Notes: generated by a model not told the origin, from the letters alone. Counted from the stretch's first letter, positions 1 through 6,146 are shown. The stretch: DNA of 7,475 bases from an uncultured Erysipelotrichaceae bacterium (GCA_900317015.1 ONFH01000238.1:1-7475); one strand, 5' to 3'. Translations and numbers: made by a program.

Positions 1-16
1 CTATTAGAAAACGTAT

Positions 17-22
17 TACAAT
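17..22 (+). promoter_or_regulatory. Possible -10 box (TACAAT) for the first secreted-protein gene
   Basis: TACAAT differs from the TATAAT consensus at one base and lies 32 bases before the start codon at 55. The matching -35 element would fall left of the window, so only half the promoter can be judged. The ribosome binding site is AAAGGATG at 42-49. Confidence 0.35.
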
Positions 23-54
23 AAGAAAGAATACATTTTGGAAAGGATGAGATT

Positions 55-510
55 ATGAAGAAGTTATTGAAGTTTATGATGGTTTGTTTAATGGTGATGG
101 GGTCATGCATGTCAACCGTCCAGGCTAAAAGTCGTTATATGTATTATGGATGGACTGATAGTTTTACTCGTCCGGCGGTCAGCTGGCGTGGCGCACGAAT
201 TACGATTGCTGGAAGAATTATAAAATCGTCACGTTCAAACGTTTATGATGAAAGAAGATATTTGGGAAAAAGAAGAACTTATCGCTTTTACGTCAATAGA
301 GCTACAAAGTACTATGAAGTAGGAGACATAAATGTAAAAATCTCTACAAGAAGTGCAAAAATTGATTTCAAGAGAATCAAAGGCAGTCAATGTAGCGTGA
401 ATATGCAAGTGAAAGGGAATACTGTAAATAAGATATATTTTATAAGCCAAGGATTATCTTCAAAGAATAGAGTGAAAAGGCGCAAATTTATCGTGAAAAC
501 AAAAAGCTGA
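55..510 (+). CDS. Small secreted basic protein of unknown function
   Basis: I do not recognise this 151-residue protein. It begins with a clear signal peptide: Lys2-Lys3, a hydrophobic stretch at about residues 4-20, and a likely signal peptidase I site after Val-Gln-Ala at residue 24. Cys18 is in a Met-Gly-Ser-Cys context, so a lipoprotein is possible, but the usual leucine at -3 is missing and the VQA site is the better reading. The mature part of about 127 residues is rich in Lys and Arg, with alternating hydrophobic and charged residues that suggest beta strands. There are no membrane segments after the signal and no catalytic motif that I can name. The start at 55 is supported by AAAGGATG about 8 bases upstream and by the signal peptide starting there. 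The protein probably acts outside the membrane or bound to the cell wall. It is monocistronic, with a terminator 11 bases after the stop. Another secreted protein in the window (2887-3735) has the same VQA-K cleavage context but no obvious further similarity. Confidence 0.8.
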   Translation: MKKLLKFMMVCLMVMGSCMSTVQAKSRYMYYGWTDSFTRPAVSWRGARITIAGRIIKSSRSNVYDERRYLGKRRTYRFYVNRATKYYEVGDINVKISTRSAKIDFKRIKGSQCSVNMQVKGNTVNKIYFISQGLSSKNRVKRRKFIVKTKS

Positions 511-520
511 TTAGTGATTT

Positions 521-553
521 AGGGGAGGCATGAGTCTTATGTCTCCCTTTTCC
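521..553 (+). terminator. Intrinsic terminator after the first secreted-protein gene
   Basis: A nine-pair stem GGGAGGCAT (523-531) with ATGTCTCCC (539-547), containing one G-T pair, closes a 7-base loop. It is followed by TTTTCC. It begins 11 bases after the stop codon and separates this gene from the metY leader. Confidence 0.85.
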
Positions 554-749
554 TATACACTTTTCGGGTAAATAACTCATGAAATTACACAAACTTTATA
601 AAATTAGCGATTCACCAAAAGAGTCATGCGCTGTTTCGAAAAATAAGACAAACTATTTTTATTAAGGATTCATCGGTATAAATCACTATTGGTTAGTGGG
701 TTAATAGTTGGCTATAGGACTTAGATATAACAAAAAGGGTAAAAACATA
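554..749. other. AT-rich spacer with no convincing gene
   Basis: This stretch lies between the terminator at 521-553 and the proposed metY promoter. I see no SAM riboswitch or T-box core in it. A possible second promoter is TTGGTT (689-694) with TATAGG (713-718) at 18-base spacing. If it is used, the metY transcript gains about 60 bases of 5' sequence. A 28-codon reading frame from 579 to 665 lacks a ribosome binding site and is not called as a gene. Confidence 0.5.
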
Positions 750-778
750 TTGAAATTATAAGTGGATGAGTGTAAAGT
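750..778 (+). promoter_or_regulatory. Proposed promoter of the metY leader transcript
   Basis: TTGAAA (750-755) and TAAAGT (773-778) are separated by 17 bases. The -35 matches consensus at five of six positions and the -10 at four of six. Transcription would start near 785, placing the inverted repeat at 798-814 just inside the transcript, where a bound repressor could block RNA polymerase. Confidence 0.5.
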
Positions 779-797
779 AGTGTCTGTAAGAGATAAA

Positions 798-814
798 CCT
801 ACTTACATAGTAGG
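798..814. promoter_or_regulatory. Operator-like inverted repeat CCTACT-N5-AGTAGG
   Basis: CCTACT (798-803) and AGTAGG (809-814) are perfect 6-base arms around TACAT. The dyad lies just after the predicted transcription start and before the leader ORF's ribosome binding site. Its size and placement fit a repressor site. A sulfur-responsive regulator such as a CymR/Rrf2-type protein is a reasonable guess given the gene downstream, but I cannot match the site to a specific regulator. As RNA it would be a 6-pair hairpin with no U-tract, so it is not a terminator. Confidence 0.5.
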
Positions 815-836
815 ATAAAGAAAGGAGAGATGGATA

Positions 837-905
837 ATGAAATTAACAACGAAATTATTCACACCCTCACTCCTGGCTTTAAATCGAATGTGTGGGAGAG
901 CTTAA
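837..905 (+). CDS. Leader peptide upstream of metY with Met-Cys codons near its end
   Basis: This is a 22-codon reading frame starting MKLTTKLFTP and ending NRMCGRA before TAA. AAAGGAG at 821-827 gives 9-base spacing to the ATG, as good as for any gene in the window. Adjacent Met18 (ATG, 888-890) and Cys19 (TGT, 891-893) codons sit just before the stop. These are the two amino acids that the downstream O-acetylhomoserine sulfhydrylase helps supply. The peptide is too short for a stable domain, and its position between promoter and metY fits a translated regulatory leader. An overlapping frame from ATG at 830 to 922 (30 codons) is the alternative, but its start is only 2 bases from the AGGAG. 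The leader function is inferred from position and codon content; the peptide itself is not recognised with certainty. Confidence 0.6.
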   Translation: MKLTTKLFTPSLLALNRMCGRA

Positions 906-974
906 TTATTCATAACACATAAAAAAACAAAAACATTAAAAACAAAAAAAGAAAGATTTAAAGAATTAAAGGAG
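870..974 (+). promoter_or_regulatory. metY leader RNA: predicted fold that sequesters the metY ribosome binding site
   Basis: CTCCT (870-874) can pair with AGGAG (970-974), the metY Shine-Dalgarno core. CTTTAAATC (877-885) can pair perfectly with GATTTAAAG (955-963), giving two stacked helices of 5 and 9 pairs around a small internal loop. Inside, ATGTGT (888-893), which is exactly the leader's Met-Cys codons, can pair with ACACAT (915-920). The rest, 921-954, is an A-rich linker. No U-tract follows any of these stems, so control of translation rather than transcription attenuation is suggested. A ribosome paused at Met18/Cys19 would cover the anti-Shine-Dalgarno strand and free the metY start. 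The pairings are read from sequence; the switch is inference. Confidence 0.45.
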
Positions 975-985
975 AATATATAACT

Positions 986-2281
986 ATGGCAGATAACAAA
1001 TTACATTTCGAAACTTTAGCATTACATGTAGGACAGGAAAAAGCAGATCCAGTGACTGGAAGTAGAGCAGTTCCTATTTATCAGACTTCATCATTCGTAT
1101 TCAATAACTCAGATCATGCAGAAGCAAGATTCGCATTGAAAGATGCTGGTAATATCTATGGTCGTTTGACAAACCCTACTACTGATATTTTTGAACAGAG
1201 AATTGCAGCACTTGAAGGCGGCGTTGCCGCATTAGCCGTTGCATCTGGGGCTGCAGCCGTTACATATGCAGTGAAGAATATTGCAAAAGCTGGCGATCAT
1301 ATCATCGCAGCTGAAAACATCTATGGTGGTTCTTATAACTTATTCGAACATACATTCAAAGATGAAGGCATTTCTACAACATTCGTTAATGCTTTACATC
1401 CAGAAGAATTCGAAGGTGCTTTCAAAGATAACACGAAGTTAGTCTTCATTGAAACATTAGGTAACCCAAATAGTGACTGTGTTGATATTGAAGCAATCGC
1501 TAATATCGCTCATAAACATGGTGTTCCTCTTATCATCGATAACACATTCGGTACACCTTACTTAATTCGTCCAATCGAATACGGTGCTGATGTTGTTGTT
1601 CACTCAGCAACTAAGTTCATCGGTGGTCATGGGACTACGATCGGTGGTGTCATCATCGATAGTGGTAAATTTGATTGGGCAGCACATGCCGATAAGTTCC
1701 CAGGTCTTGTAGAACCTAACCCATCATATCATGGTGTTTCATTCGCAAAAGATGTTGGTGCAGCTGCTTACGTAACTGCAATCAGAGCATTGTTATTACG
1801 TGATGAAGGTGCGACATTATCACCATTCCATTCATGGTTCTTCTTACAGGGTCTTGAAACATTATCATTACGTGTAGAACGTCAGGTTGAAAATGCATTA
1901 AAAGTCGTACAGTACTTAAAAGATTCACCATATGTAGAAGCTGTTCATCATCCATCAGTATCAACTGATGAAGAACAGAGACGTTTATATAAGAAGTACT
2001 TCCCTAATGGCGGTGGTTCTATCTTCACATTCGAAATCAAGGGTGACGAAAGAAAAGCGAAAGACTTTATTGACCATTTAAAGATCTTCTCATTATTAGC
2101 AAACGTTGCCGATGTGAAGTCCTTAGTAATCCATCCAGCAAGTACAACACATGCCGAATTAAATGATGAAGAATTAAACAGAGTTGGAATCTATCATAAT
2201 ACGATCCGTTTATCTATCGGTACTGAACATATCGATGATATCATCGGTGACTTAGATCAGGCTTTCAAAGCTGTTGCATAA
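986..2281 (+). CDS. metY: O-acetylhomoserine sulfhydrylase (O-acetylhomoserine aminocarboxypropyltransferase)
   Basis: This PLP enzyme joins O-acetyl-L-homoserine and sulfide to give L-homocysteine and acetate, the direct sulfhydrylation route to methionine in the cytoplasm. Some members also make cysteine from O-acetylserine. The 431 residues match the usual family length of about 430. The opening FETLALHVGQ and the TNPT segment after YGR (residues 58-60) are typical of MetY. SGA (88-90) lies in the phosphate-binding region, Asp185 in IIDN should contact the pyridine nitrogen, and HSATKFIGGHG carries the Schiff-base Lys210 in the Cys/Met-metabolism PLP signature. Arg408 in IRLSIGTEH fits the substrate-carboxylate arginine. 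The start at 986 has AAAGGAG at 968-974. The gene is monocistronic between a long regulated leader and a terminator at 2319-2348. All key residues appear intact. Cystathionine gamma-synthase and methionine gamma-lyase share the fold but are shorter (about 380-400 residues), so MetY is preferred. Confidence 0.95.
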   Translation: MADNKLHFETLALHVGQEKADPVTGSRAVPIYQTSSFVFNNSDHAEARFALKDAGNIYGRLTNPTTDIFEQRIAALEGGVAALAVASGAAAVTYAVKNIAKAGDHIIAAENIYGGSYNLFEHTFKDEGISTTFVNALHPEEFEGAFKDNTKLVFIETLGNPNSDCVDIEAIANIAHKHGVPLIIDNTFGTPYLIRPIEYGADVVVHSATKFIGGHGTTIGGVIIDSGKFDWAAHADKFPGLVEPNPSYHGVSFAKDVGAAAYVTAIRALLLRDEGATLSPFHSWFFLQGLETLSLRVERQVENALKVVQYLKDSPYVEAVHHPSVSTDEEQRRLYKKYFPNGGGSIFTFEIKGDERKAKDFIDHLKIFSLLANVADVKSLVIHPASTTHAELNDEELNRVGIYHNTIRLSIGTEHIDDIIGDLDQAFKAVA

Positions 2282-2318
2282 TCGTTATTCATATTTCCTC
2301 TTTCATTAAGTATATTAG

Positions 2319-2348
2319 AAACGAAGGCTTTAATGAGTCTTCGTTTTT
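2319..2348 (+). terminator. Intrinsic terminator after metY
   Basis: A ten-pair stem AAACGAAGGC (2319-2328) with GTCTTCGTTT (2337-2346), containing one G-T pair, closes an 8-base loop and runs into TTTTT. It lies about 37 bases after the metY stop and ends well before the next promoter. Confidence 0.9.
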
Positions 2349-2363
2349 AATCTTGTAAAAAGG

Positions 2364-2409
2364 AAAGCATATGCTTTGAAAGACTTTTCAACCCTACGTA
2401 TAATAGGGT
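2364..2409 (+). promoter_or_regulatory. Promoter of the NifX-like gene with two overlapping dyads
   Basis: TTGAAA (2376-2381) and a perfect TATAAT (2399-2404) are spaced by 17 bases, the best promoter in the window. The predicted start is near 2411, giving a 5' leader of only about 19 bases. A perfect 14-base palindrome, AAAGCATATGCTTT (2364-2377), touches the -35. A second dyad, ACCCTA (2391-2396) with TAGGGT (2404-2409), surrounds and overlaps the -10. Either placement would suit a repressor, possibly metal- or redox-responsive given the product. The regulator is unknown. Confidence 0.75.
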
Positions 2410-2429
2410 ATATAGAAGGAGGACTGATC

Positions 2430-2801
2430 ATGAAAATTGCAGTGACATATGATGAAAACGGAAATGTGTTCCAGCATTTTGGAAAAACTCAGTATTTTAA
2501 ACTTTATGATGTGGAAAACAACAAGGTCGTAAAGAGTGAAGTGATTGATAATCAGGGCTTAGGTCATGGCGCTTTAGCAGGACTTTTAGCAAGTTATCAT
2601 GTGGATGTATTGCTTGCTGGTGGTATGGGCATGGGGGCCCGCAATGCTTTAGCAAGCTATGGAATCAACGTATTCCCAGGCGTTAATGGAAACGCTGATG
2701 AAGCGGTAGAAGCTTATTTAAAGGGAACATTATCTTATGATCCTGATACGACATGTCATCATCATGGTGATGATCACAACTGTGGACATCATTCAAAATA
2801 G
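2430..2801 (+). CDS. NifX/NifB-family iron-molybdenum cluster-binding protein with His/Cys-rich tail
   Basis: The 123-residue protein has the dinitrogenase iron-molybdenum cofactor (Nitro_FeMo-Co) fold: MKIAVTYDENG at the start, FQHFGKTQYF (residues 14-23) with the family's HFG motif, and the glycine-rich LLAGGMGMGAR (61-71). After residue 105 comes a tail with Cys109, His110-112, His116, Cys118, His120 and His121, which should bind metal. Nitrogenase-free anaerobes often carry such stand-alone proteins, thought to carry or sense Fe, Mo or Fe-S clusters; the exact role here is unknown. The start is set at 2430, 7 bases after AAGGAGG (2416-2422). An upstream in-frame TTG at 2376 would lie inside the -35 box and before the predicted transcription start, so it is rejected. 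The gene is a single unit between its own promoter and a terminator that overlaps the stop codon. Confidence 0.88.
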   Translation: MKIAVTYDENGNVFQHFGKTQYFKLYDVENNKVVKSEVIDNQGLGHGALAGLLASYHVDVLLAGGMGMGARNALASYGINVFPGVNGNADEAVEAYLKGTLSYDPDTTCHHHGDDHNCGHHSK

Positions 2802-2820
2802 GAGAGCGATCTCCTTTTTT
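2800..2820 (+). terminator. Intrinsic terminator overlapping the NifX-like stop codon
   Basis: AGGAGA (2800-2805) pairs with TCTCCT (2810-2815) around a GCGA tetraloop of the GNRA type, followed by a run of six T (2815-2820). The first two bases of the stem are the last two of the TAG stop at 2799-2801, so the terminating ribosome covers the hairpin. Confidence 0.85.
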
Positions 2821-2828
2821 ATTGTAAC

Positions 2829-2859
2829 TTCATGTAAGAGCTTACTTGTATGCTATAAT
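2829..2859 (+). promoter_or_regulatory. Extended -10 promoter of the second secreted-protein gene
   Basis: TGCTATAAT at 2851-2859 is an extended -10 with a perfect TATAAT. The -35 is poor: the best candidate is TTCATG at 2829-2834, with 19-base spacing. GTAAG (2834-2838) and CTTAC (2841-2845) form a short dyad between the two elements. Confidence 0.6.
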
Positions 2860-2886
2860 AATCTTATCAGAAAGGATGATGGGATA

Positions 2887-3735
2887 ATGAAGAAACAATC
2901 TTTAGCAATCTTTTTAACATTTGTTCTTGTAGCGACAAATGTCTTAGGCAGTCATGTACAAGCAAAAGGGAAAACGTGGTATCAGAAGCGTATTGATTTT
3001 GATTCAGGTACTAAGAAAAATATGAATAAGAATTTTTCTTTGGATTTAACGGGGGATGGTCTACCAGAAACAGTTCGTTTCAATGAAGAAAAGAATGATA
3101 TTGTTTACTATGTAAATGGCCAGAAAGCGAGCAGTAATGTAGACAGAGGCGGTTATGATCCTTTTAGTATTTATTATGTGAATGTTGGCAATGGAAGAAT
3201 TTATCTAGTCAATGAAGCGGTAGACGGTGGCTATTGTTCTTATGATTTTTATTACTATGACACGACCTCACAAACGATGAAGCTTGCCTTACGAACAAAT
3301 CAAGTCTATGCAAAAGCAGGAGAAGTTTGGTCAATTCAAAGCGTCACTGAGACAAAAATCAAAACAGAAATACACTTGATGCCAACAGAAATAGGAAATA
3401 TTGTCCTTTATCCTGAATTTGTCAGTAATGGGATGAATTATAAATTGGCTTCTCACTACTGCAAGGCAGAAACAGAAGAACATTATAAATTAAAAGCTTG
3501 CAGGAAATTAAAATTTTATAAGAGCGTACATTCTAAGAAGGTCGCTTATACGTCTAAAAAAGGCATGAACTTACCACTTAAGAAAGCCTATTTTACAAAG
3601 AAAGAACTTTGGGGCGGCTTTGCCCATGGCAAGAAGATCGGCTGGCGTAAGCTTAGCTATAAAAACTTCGACAAGTTTTATGGTAAAAAAGGTAATGCCT
3701 GGTTCTATAGTAAAGGTGTCATTAGAGGATTCTAA
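2887..3735 (+). CDS. Secreted protein with a calcium-binding-like loop, function unknown
   Basis: The 282-residue product has a signal peptide (Lys2-Lys3, hydrophobic core at about residues 5-20) with likely cleavage after Val-Gln-Ala at residue 26. Residues 49-62 hold NFSLDLTGDGLPETV, where Asp53, Thr55, Asp57 and Glu61 form the DxTxDGxxE loop seen in EF-hand-like, FG-GAP and VCBS-type extracellular proteins. The middle (about 85-190) is rich in Tyr and beta-prone. The last 80 residues are rich in Lys and aromatics (KKGMNLPLKKAYFTKKELWG) and resemble a small basic wall- or polymer-binding module. That reading is inference. Cys117, Cys192 and Cys205 remain in the mature protein. The start at 2887 is chosen because the signal peptide begins there and AAAGGAT is at 2871-2877. 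The open frame runs back to 2737, but that part precedes the promoter and overlaps the NifX-like gene. The gene stands alone, with its own promoter and terminator. Confidence 0.82.
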   Translation: MKKQSLAIFLTFVLVATNVLGSHVQAKGKTWYQKRIDFDSGTKKNMNKNFSLDLTGDGLPETVRFNEEKNDIVYYVNGQKASSNVDRGGYDPFSIYYVNVGNGRIYLVNEAVDGGYCSYDFYYYDTTSQTMKLALRTNQVYAKAGEVWSIQSVTETKIKTEIHLMPTEIGNIVLYPEFVSNGMNYKLASHYCKAETEEHYKLKACRKLKFYKSVHSKKVAYTSKKGMNLPLKKAYFTKKELWGGFAHGKKIGWRKLSYKNFDKFYGKKGNAWFYSKGVIRGF

Positions 3736-3745
3736 GAATGATATG

Positions 3746-3785
3746 AGCAATGAGGATCAAATCAATGGATTCCCATTGCTTTTTT
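3746..3785 (+). terminator. Intrinsic terminator after the second secreted-protein gene
   Basis: CAATGG (3763-3768) pairs with CCATTG (3773-3778) around ATTC, followed by a T-run at 3780-3785. A competing longer stem uses AGCAATG (3746-3752) with CATTGCT (3774-3780). Both share the same 3' arm, so the upstream half carries a duplicated CAATG arm. Confidence 0.8.
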
Positions 3786-3808
3786 ATATGTATTGTAAAC
3801 TTGAATAA

Positions 3809-3818
3809 TTGTATACAA
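3809..3818. promoter_or_regulatory. TTGTATACAA palindrome upstream of the hydratase promoter
   Basis: A perfect 10-base palindrome ends 4 bases before the -35 of the hydratase promoter. A related GTGTACAA lies at 3852-3859, just after the -10. TTGTATACAA is the core of the gluconate repressor GntR operator in Bacillus subtilis, as I recall it, so a GntR-family regulator is a plausible binder. No such regulator gene is in the window. Confidence 0.45.
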
Positions 3819-3822
3819 AAGC

Positions 3823-3851
3823 TTGTTTCATCTAGTGTTCTACGCTATAAT
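3823..3851 (+). promoter_or_regulatory. Promoter of the aconitase-family hydratase gene
   Basis: TTGTTT (3823-3828) and a perfect TATAAT (3846-3851) are separated by 17 bases. Transcription should start near 3858, only about 18 bases before the start codon, leaving room for the ribosome binding site but not for a riboswitch. Confidence 0.75.
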
Positions 3852-3875
3852 GTGTACAAACAGGAGGTATTAGCA

Positions 3876-6134
3876 ATGATTACGCTTTATGATGAAGGTG
3901 TGTACTTAGTCAATGGAAAAGACATCGTGAAGGAATCTGAAGCCAAGAGCTTTAACAAAGACGATGCCAAAAAAGGCACAATTGCTTATAACATTTTAAA
4001 AAAACATAATGTATCCAATAATATGGATCAGTTAAAAATTAAATTTGATGCTATGGCATCTCATGATATTACTTATGTCGGGATCATCCAGACAGCCAGA
4101 GCATCTGGAATGAAAAAATTCCCATTACCATATGTCATGACGTGTTGCCACAACTCACTATGTGCAGTTGGTGGAACGATCAATGATGATGACCACTTAT
4201 TTGGTTTATCAGCTGCTAAGAAATATGGAGGCATCTATGTTCCTCCTCATATTGCAGTCATCCATCAGTATATGAGAGAAAACTTTGCCGGCTGTGGCAA
4301 GATGATCTTAGGATCTGACTCTCATACAAGATATGGTGCATTAGGGACTATGGCAATCGGTGAAGGCGGCGGTGAATTAGTCAAACAGCTGCTTGAAGAT
4401 ACTTATGATGTTGCATATCCTGGTGTGATTGCCATTTATTTAGATGGCAAACCAAAACCATGGGTTGGTCCTCATGATATTGCTTTAGCCATTATTCGTG
4501 AAGTCTTTAAGAAAGGCTATGTAAAGAATAAAGTTATGGAATTCGTTGGTCCAGGCGTTTCTAGCATGACAACTGACTACCGTAATGGTGTGGATGTTAT
4601 GACGACTGAAACAACATGTTTAACATCGATCTGGAGAACGGATGAAGATACGAAAGCTTATTTAGCAAAACATCATCGTGAAGATGATTATAAAGAATTG
4701 AATCCAGCAGACGTCGCTTATTATGATGGCTGTGTTTATGTGGATCTATCAGAAGTAAAGCCAATGATCGCTTTACCTTTCCATCCATCAAATGCTTATA
4801 CAATTGATGAGTTGAATGCGAATTTAGAAGAGATCTTAAAGAAAACGGAAGAAGCTGCTGCTAAGATTTCTGGAGATCGTGCGCATTTCACGTTATTAGA
4901 TAAAATTACCCCTGATGGGAAACTGAAAGTGCAGCAGGGCGTCATCGGTGGCTGTGCCGGCGGGACGTATACGAATATCGTCGAAGCTGCTCATGCTTTA
5001 AAAGGTAAGAGCACAGGTAATGACGAATTCTACTTATCAGTTTATCCATCTTCCCAGCCAGTCTATACAGACTTGGATCGTAAAGGTTTATTAGCTGACT
5101 TAATGGATACCGGAGCCTTAATTAGAAGTGCCTTCTGTGGTCCTTGCTTCGGTGCTGGTGATACACCTGCCAATAATGCCTTAAGTATTCGTCATACGAC
5201 ACGTAACTTCCCTAACCGTGAAGGTTCTAAACCTGGTCAGGGGCAGATGTCAGCCGTTGCCTTAATGGATGCCCGTTCTATTGCCGCAACTGCTGCAAAT
5301 GGCGGTATTTTAACAAGTGCGGAAGAATTAGATTGCTGGGGCGATGTACCAGAATATAACTACGATGATCGTTCATATCAGCATCGTGTATATAACGGCT
5401 TTAATAAAGCTGAACCAGAAGATGCTTTACGTTTTGGTCCAAATATCAAGGATTGGCCAGAACAGGAAGCATTAGCTGATAACATCTTATTAAAGGTTGC
5501 TTCTAAAATTGAAGATGAAGTCACGACGACTGATGAATTGATTCCTTCTGGGGAAACATCATCTTATCGTTCTAACCCATTAGGCTTAGCTGAATTTACT
5601 CTGTCAAGACGTGATCCAGCTTATGTTGGAAAGGCAAAAGCTATCAAGGTCTTAGAAGATGAACGTTTACAGGGCACATTAGATGAATCCTTAAAAGCTG
5701 TTTATGAGACAGTGAAGACGGTTGATCCTGATGTTGATCCATTAAAAGTTGAAATTGGTTCTGTCTTATATGCCAATAAGCCAGGTGATGGTTCTGCGCG
5801 TGAACAGGCTGCCTCTTGTCAGAGAGTTTTAGGCGGTCTTGCCAATATCACTCAGGAATATGCGACGAAACGTTATCGTTCAAACTGCATGAACTGGGGG
5901 ATGGTGCCATTCCATCTGAAAGGTGAACCAACAGACTTCGAAGTGGATGACTACATTTATGTCCCACATATCTTAGAAGCCTTAGATGGAGACTTAAAAG
6001 ATATCCCAGCTTATGTCATCAAAGATGGACAGGCAAAAGAAATTCATCTTTATATTCAGCCAATGACAGAAGATGAAAGAGCAATCGTCAAAGCCGGCTG
6101 CTTGATCAACTTCAATCGAAACAAGAGAAAATAA
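3876..6134 (+). CDS. Aconitase-family hydratase (752 residues, YbhJ-like length)
   Basis: The protein belongs to the aconitase/isopropylmalate dehydratase family, [4Fe-4S] enzymes that isomerise citrate-type acids by dehydration and rehydration in the cytoplasm. The three cluster cysteines are present: Cys360 in [10 protein letters not shown], and Cys421 and Cys424 in FCGPCFG. SDSHT (147-151), IHQ (129-131) and TRNFPNR (442-448) match active-site regions. The swivel domain carries [10 protein letters not shown] (637-646), equivalent to GEGSSREHAA of mitochondrial aconitase. By eye, pig aconitase Asp100 becomes Cys91, Asn446 becomes Thr442 and Ser643 becomes Ala641, so the substrate may not be citrate. 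At 752 residues it is shorter than AcnA (about 890) and AcnB (about 865) and close to mitochondrial aconitase and the poorly characterised E. coli YbhJ. The start at 3876 follows AGGAGG (3862-3867) by 8 bases; in-frame codons back to 3750 precede the promoter. No citrate synthase or isocitrate dehydrogenase gene is adjacent. Confidence 0.88.
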   Translation: MITLYDEGVYLVNGKDIVKESEAKSFNKDDAKKGTIAYNILKKHNVSNNMDQLKIKFDAMASHDITYVGIIQTARASGMKKFPLPYVMTCCHNSLCAVGGTINDDDHLFGLSAAKKYGGIYVPPHIAVIHQYMRENFAGCGKMILGSDSHTRYGALGTMAIGEGGGELVKQLLEDTYDVAYPGVIAIYLDGKPKPWVGPHDIALAIIREVFKKGYVKNKVMEFVGPGVSSMTTDYRNGVDVMTTETTCLTSIWRTDEDTKAYLAKHHREDDYKELNPADVAYYDGCVYVDLSEVKPMIALPFHPSNAYTIDELNANLEEILKKTEEAAAKISGDRAHFTLLDKITPDGKLKVQQGVIGGCAGGTYTNIVEAAHALKGKSTGNDEFYLSVYPSSQPVYTDLDRKGLLADLMDTGALIRSAFCGPCFGAGDTPANNALSIRHTTRNFPNREGSKPGQGQMSAVALMDARSIAATAANGGILTSAEELDCWGDVPEYNYDDRSYQHRVYNGFNKAEPEDALRFGPNIKDWPEQEALADNILLKVASKIEDEVTTTDELIPSGETSSYRSNPLGLAEFTLSRRDPAYVGKAKAIKVLEDERLQGTLDESLKAVYETVKTVDPDVDPLKVEIGSVLYANKPGDGSAREQAASCQRVLGGLANITQEYATKRYRSNCMNWGMVPFHLKGEPTDFEVDDYIYVPHILEALDGDLKDIPAYVIKDGQAKEIHLYIQPMTEDERAIVKAGCLINFNRNKRK

Positions 6135-6146
6135 AGAAAAACCATG

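Noticed and set aside
235..450. Minus-strand ORF inside the first secreted-protein gene, and similar ones at 1782-1964, 4597-4803 and 5994-6212
   Set aside because: All are short, lie opposite genes with strong support, and lack ribosome binding sites or recognisable domains.
579..665. A 28-codon ORF in the spacer before metY
   Set aside because: It has no Shine-Dalgarno sequence, no similarity I recognise, and lies between a terminator and the better-supported promoter.
830..922. A 30-codon ORF overlapping the metY leader peptide in another frame
   Set aside because: Its ATG is only 2 bases from AGGAG, too close for initiation. The frame starting at 837 has proper 9-base spacing and regulatory-type codons.
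554..985. A SAM riboswitch or T-box upstream of metY
   Set aside because: I looked for the conserved SAM-I core and the T-box AGGGTGGNACCGCG motif and saw neither, and no terminator with a U-tract precedes metY. A covariance-model search would settle it.
2376..2429. A longer NifX-like protein starting at TTG 2376
   Set aside because: The TTG is the first three bases of the -35 box, lies before the predicted transcription start, and has no ribosome binding site. The family's normal start MKIAVTYD at 2430 has AAGGAGG 7 bases upstream.
2737..2886. A 50-residue N-terminal extension of the second secreted protein
   Set aside because: It overlaps the NifX-like gene in another frame, crosses a terminator and a promoter, and would bury the signal peptide that begins at 2887.
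3750..3875. A 42-residue N-terminal extension of the hydratase
   Set aside because: It runs through the upstream terminator and the promoter. ATG 3876 has a strong AGGAGG at correct spacing and starts a family-like sequence.
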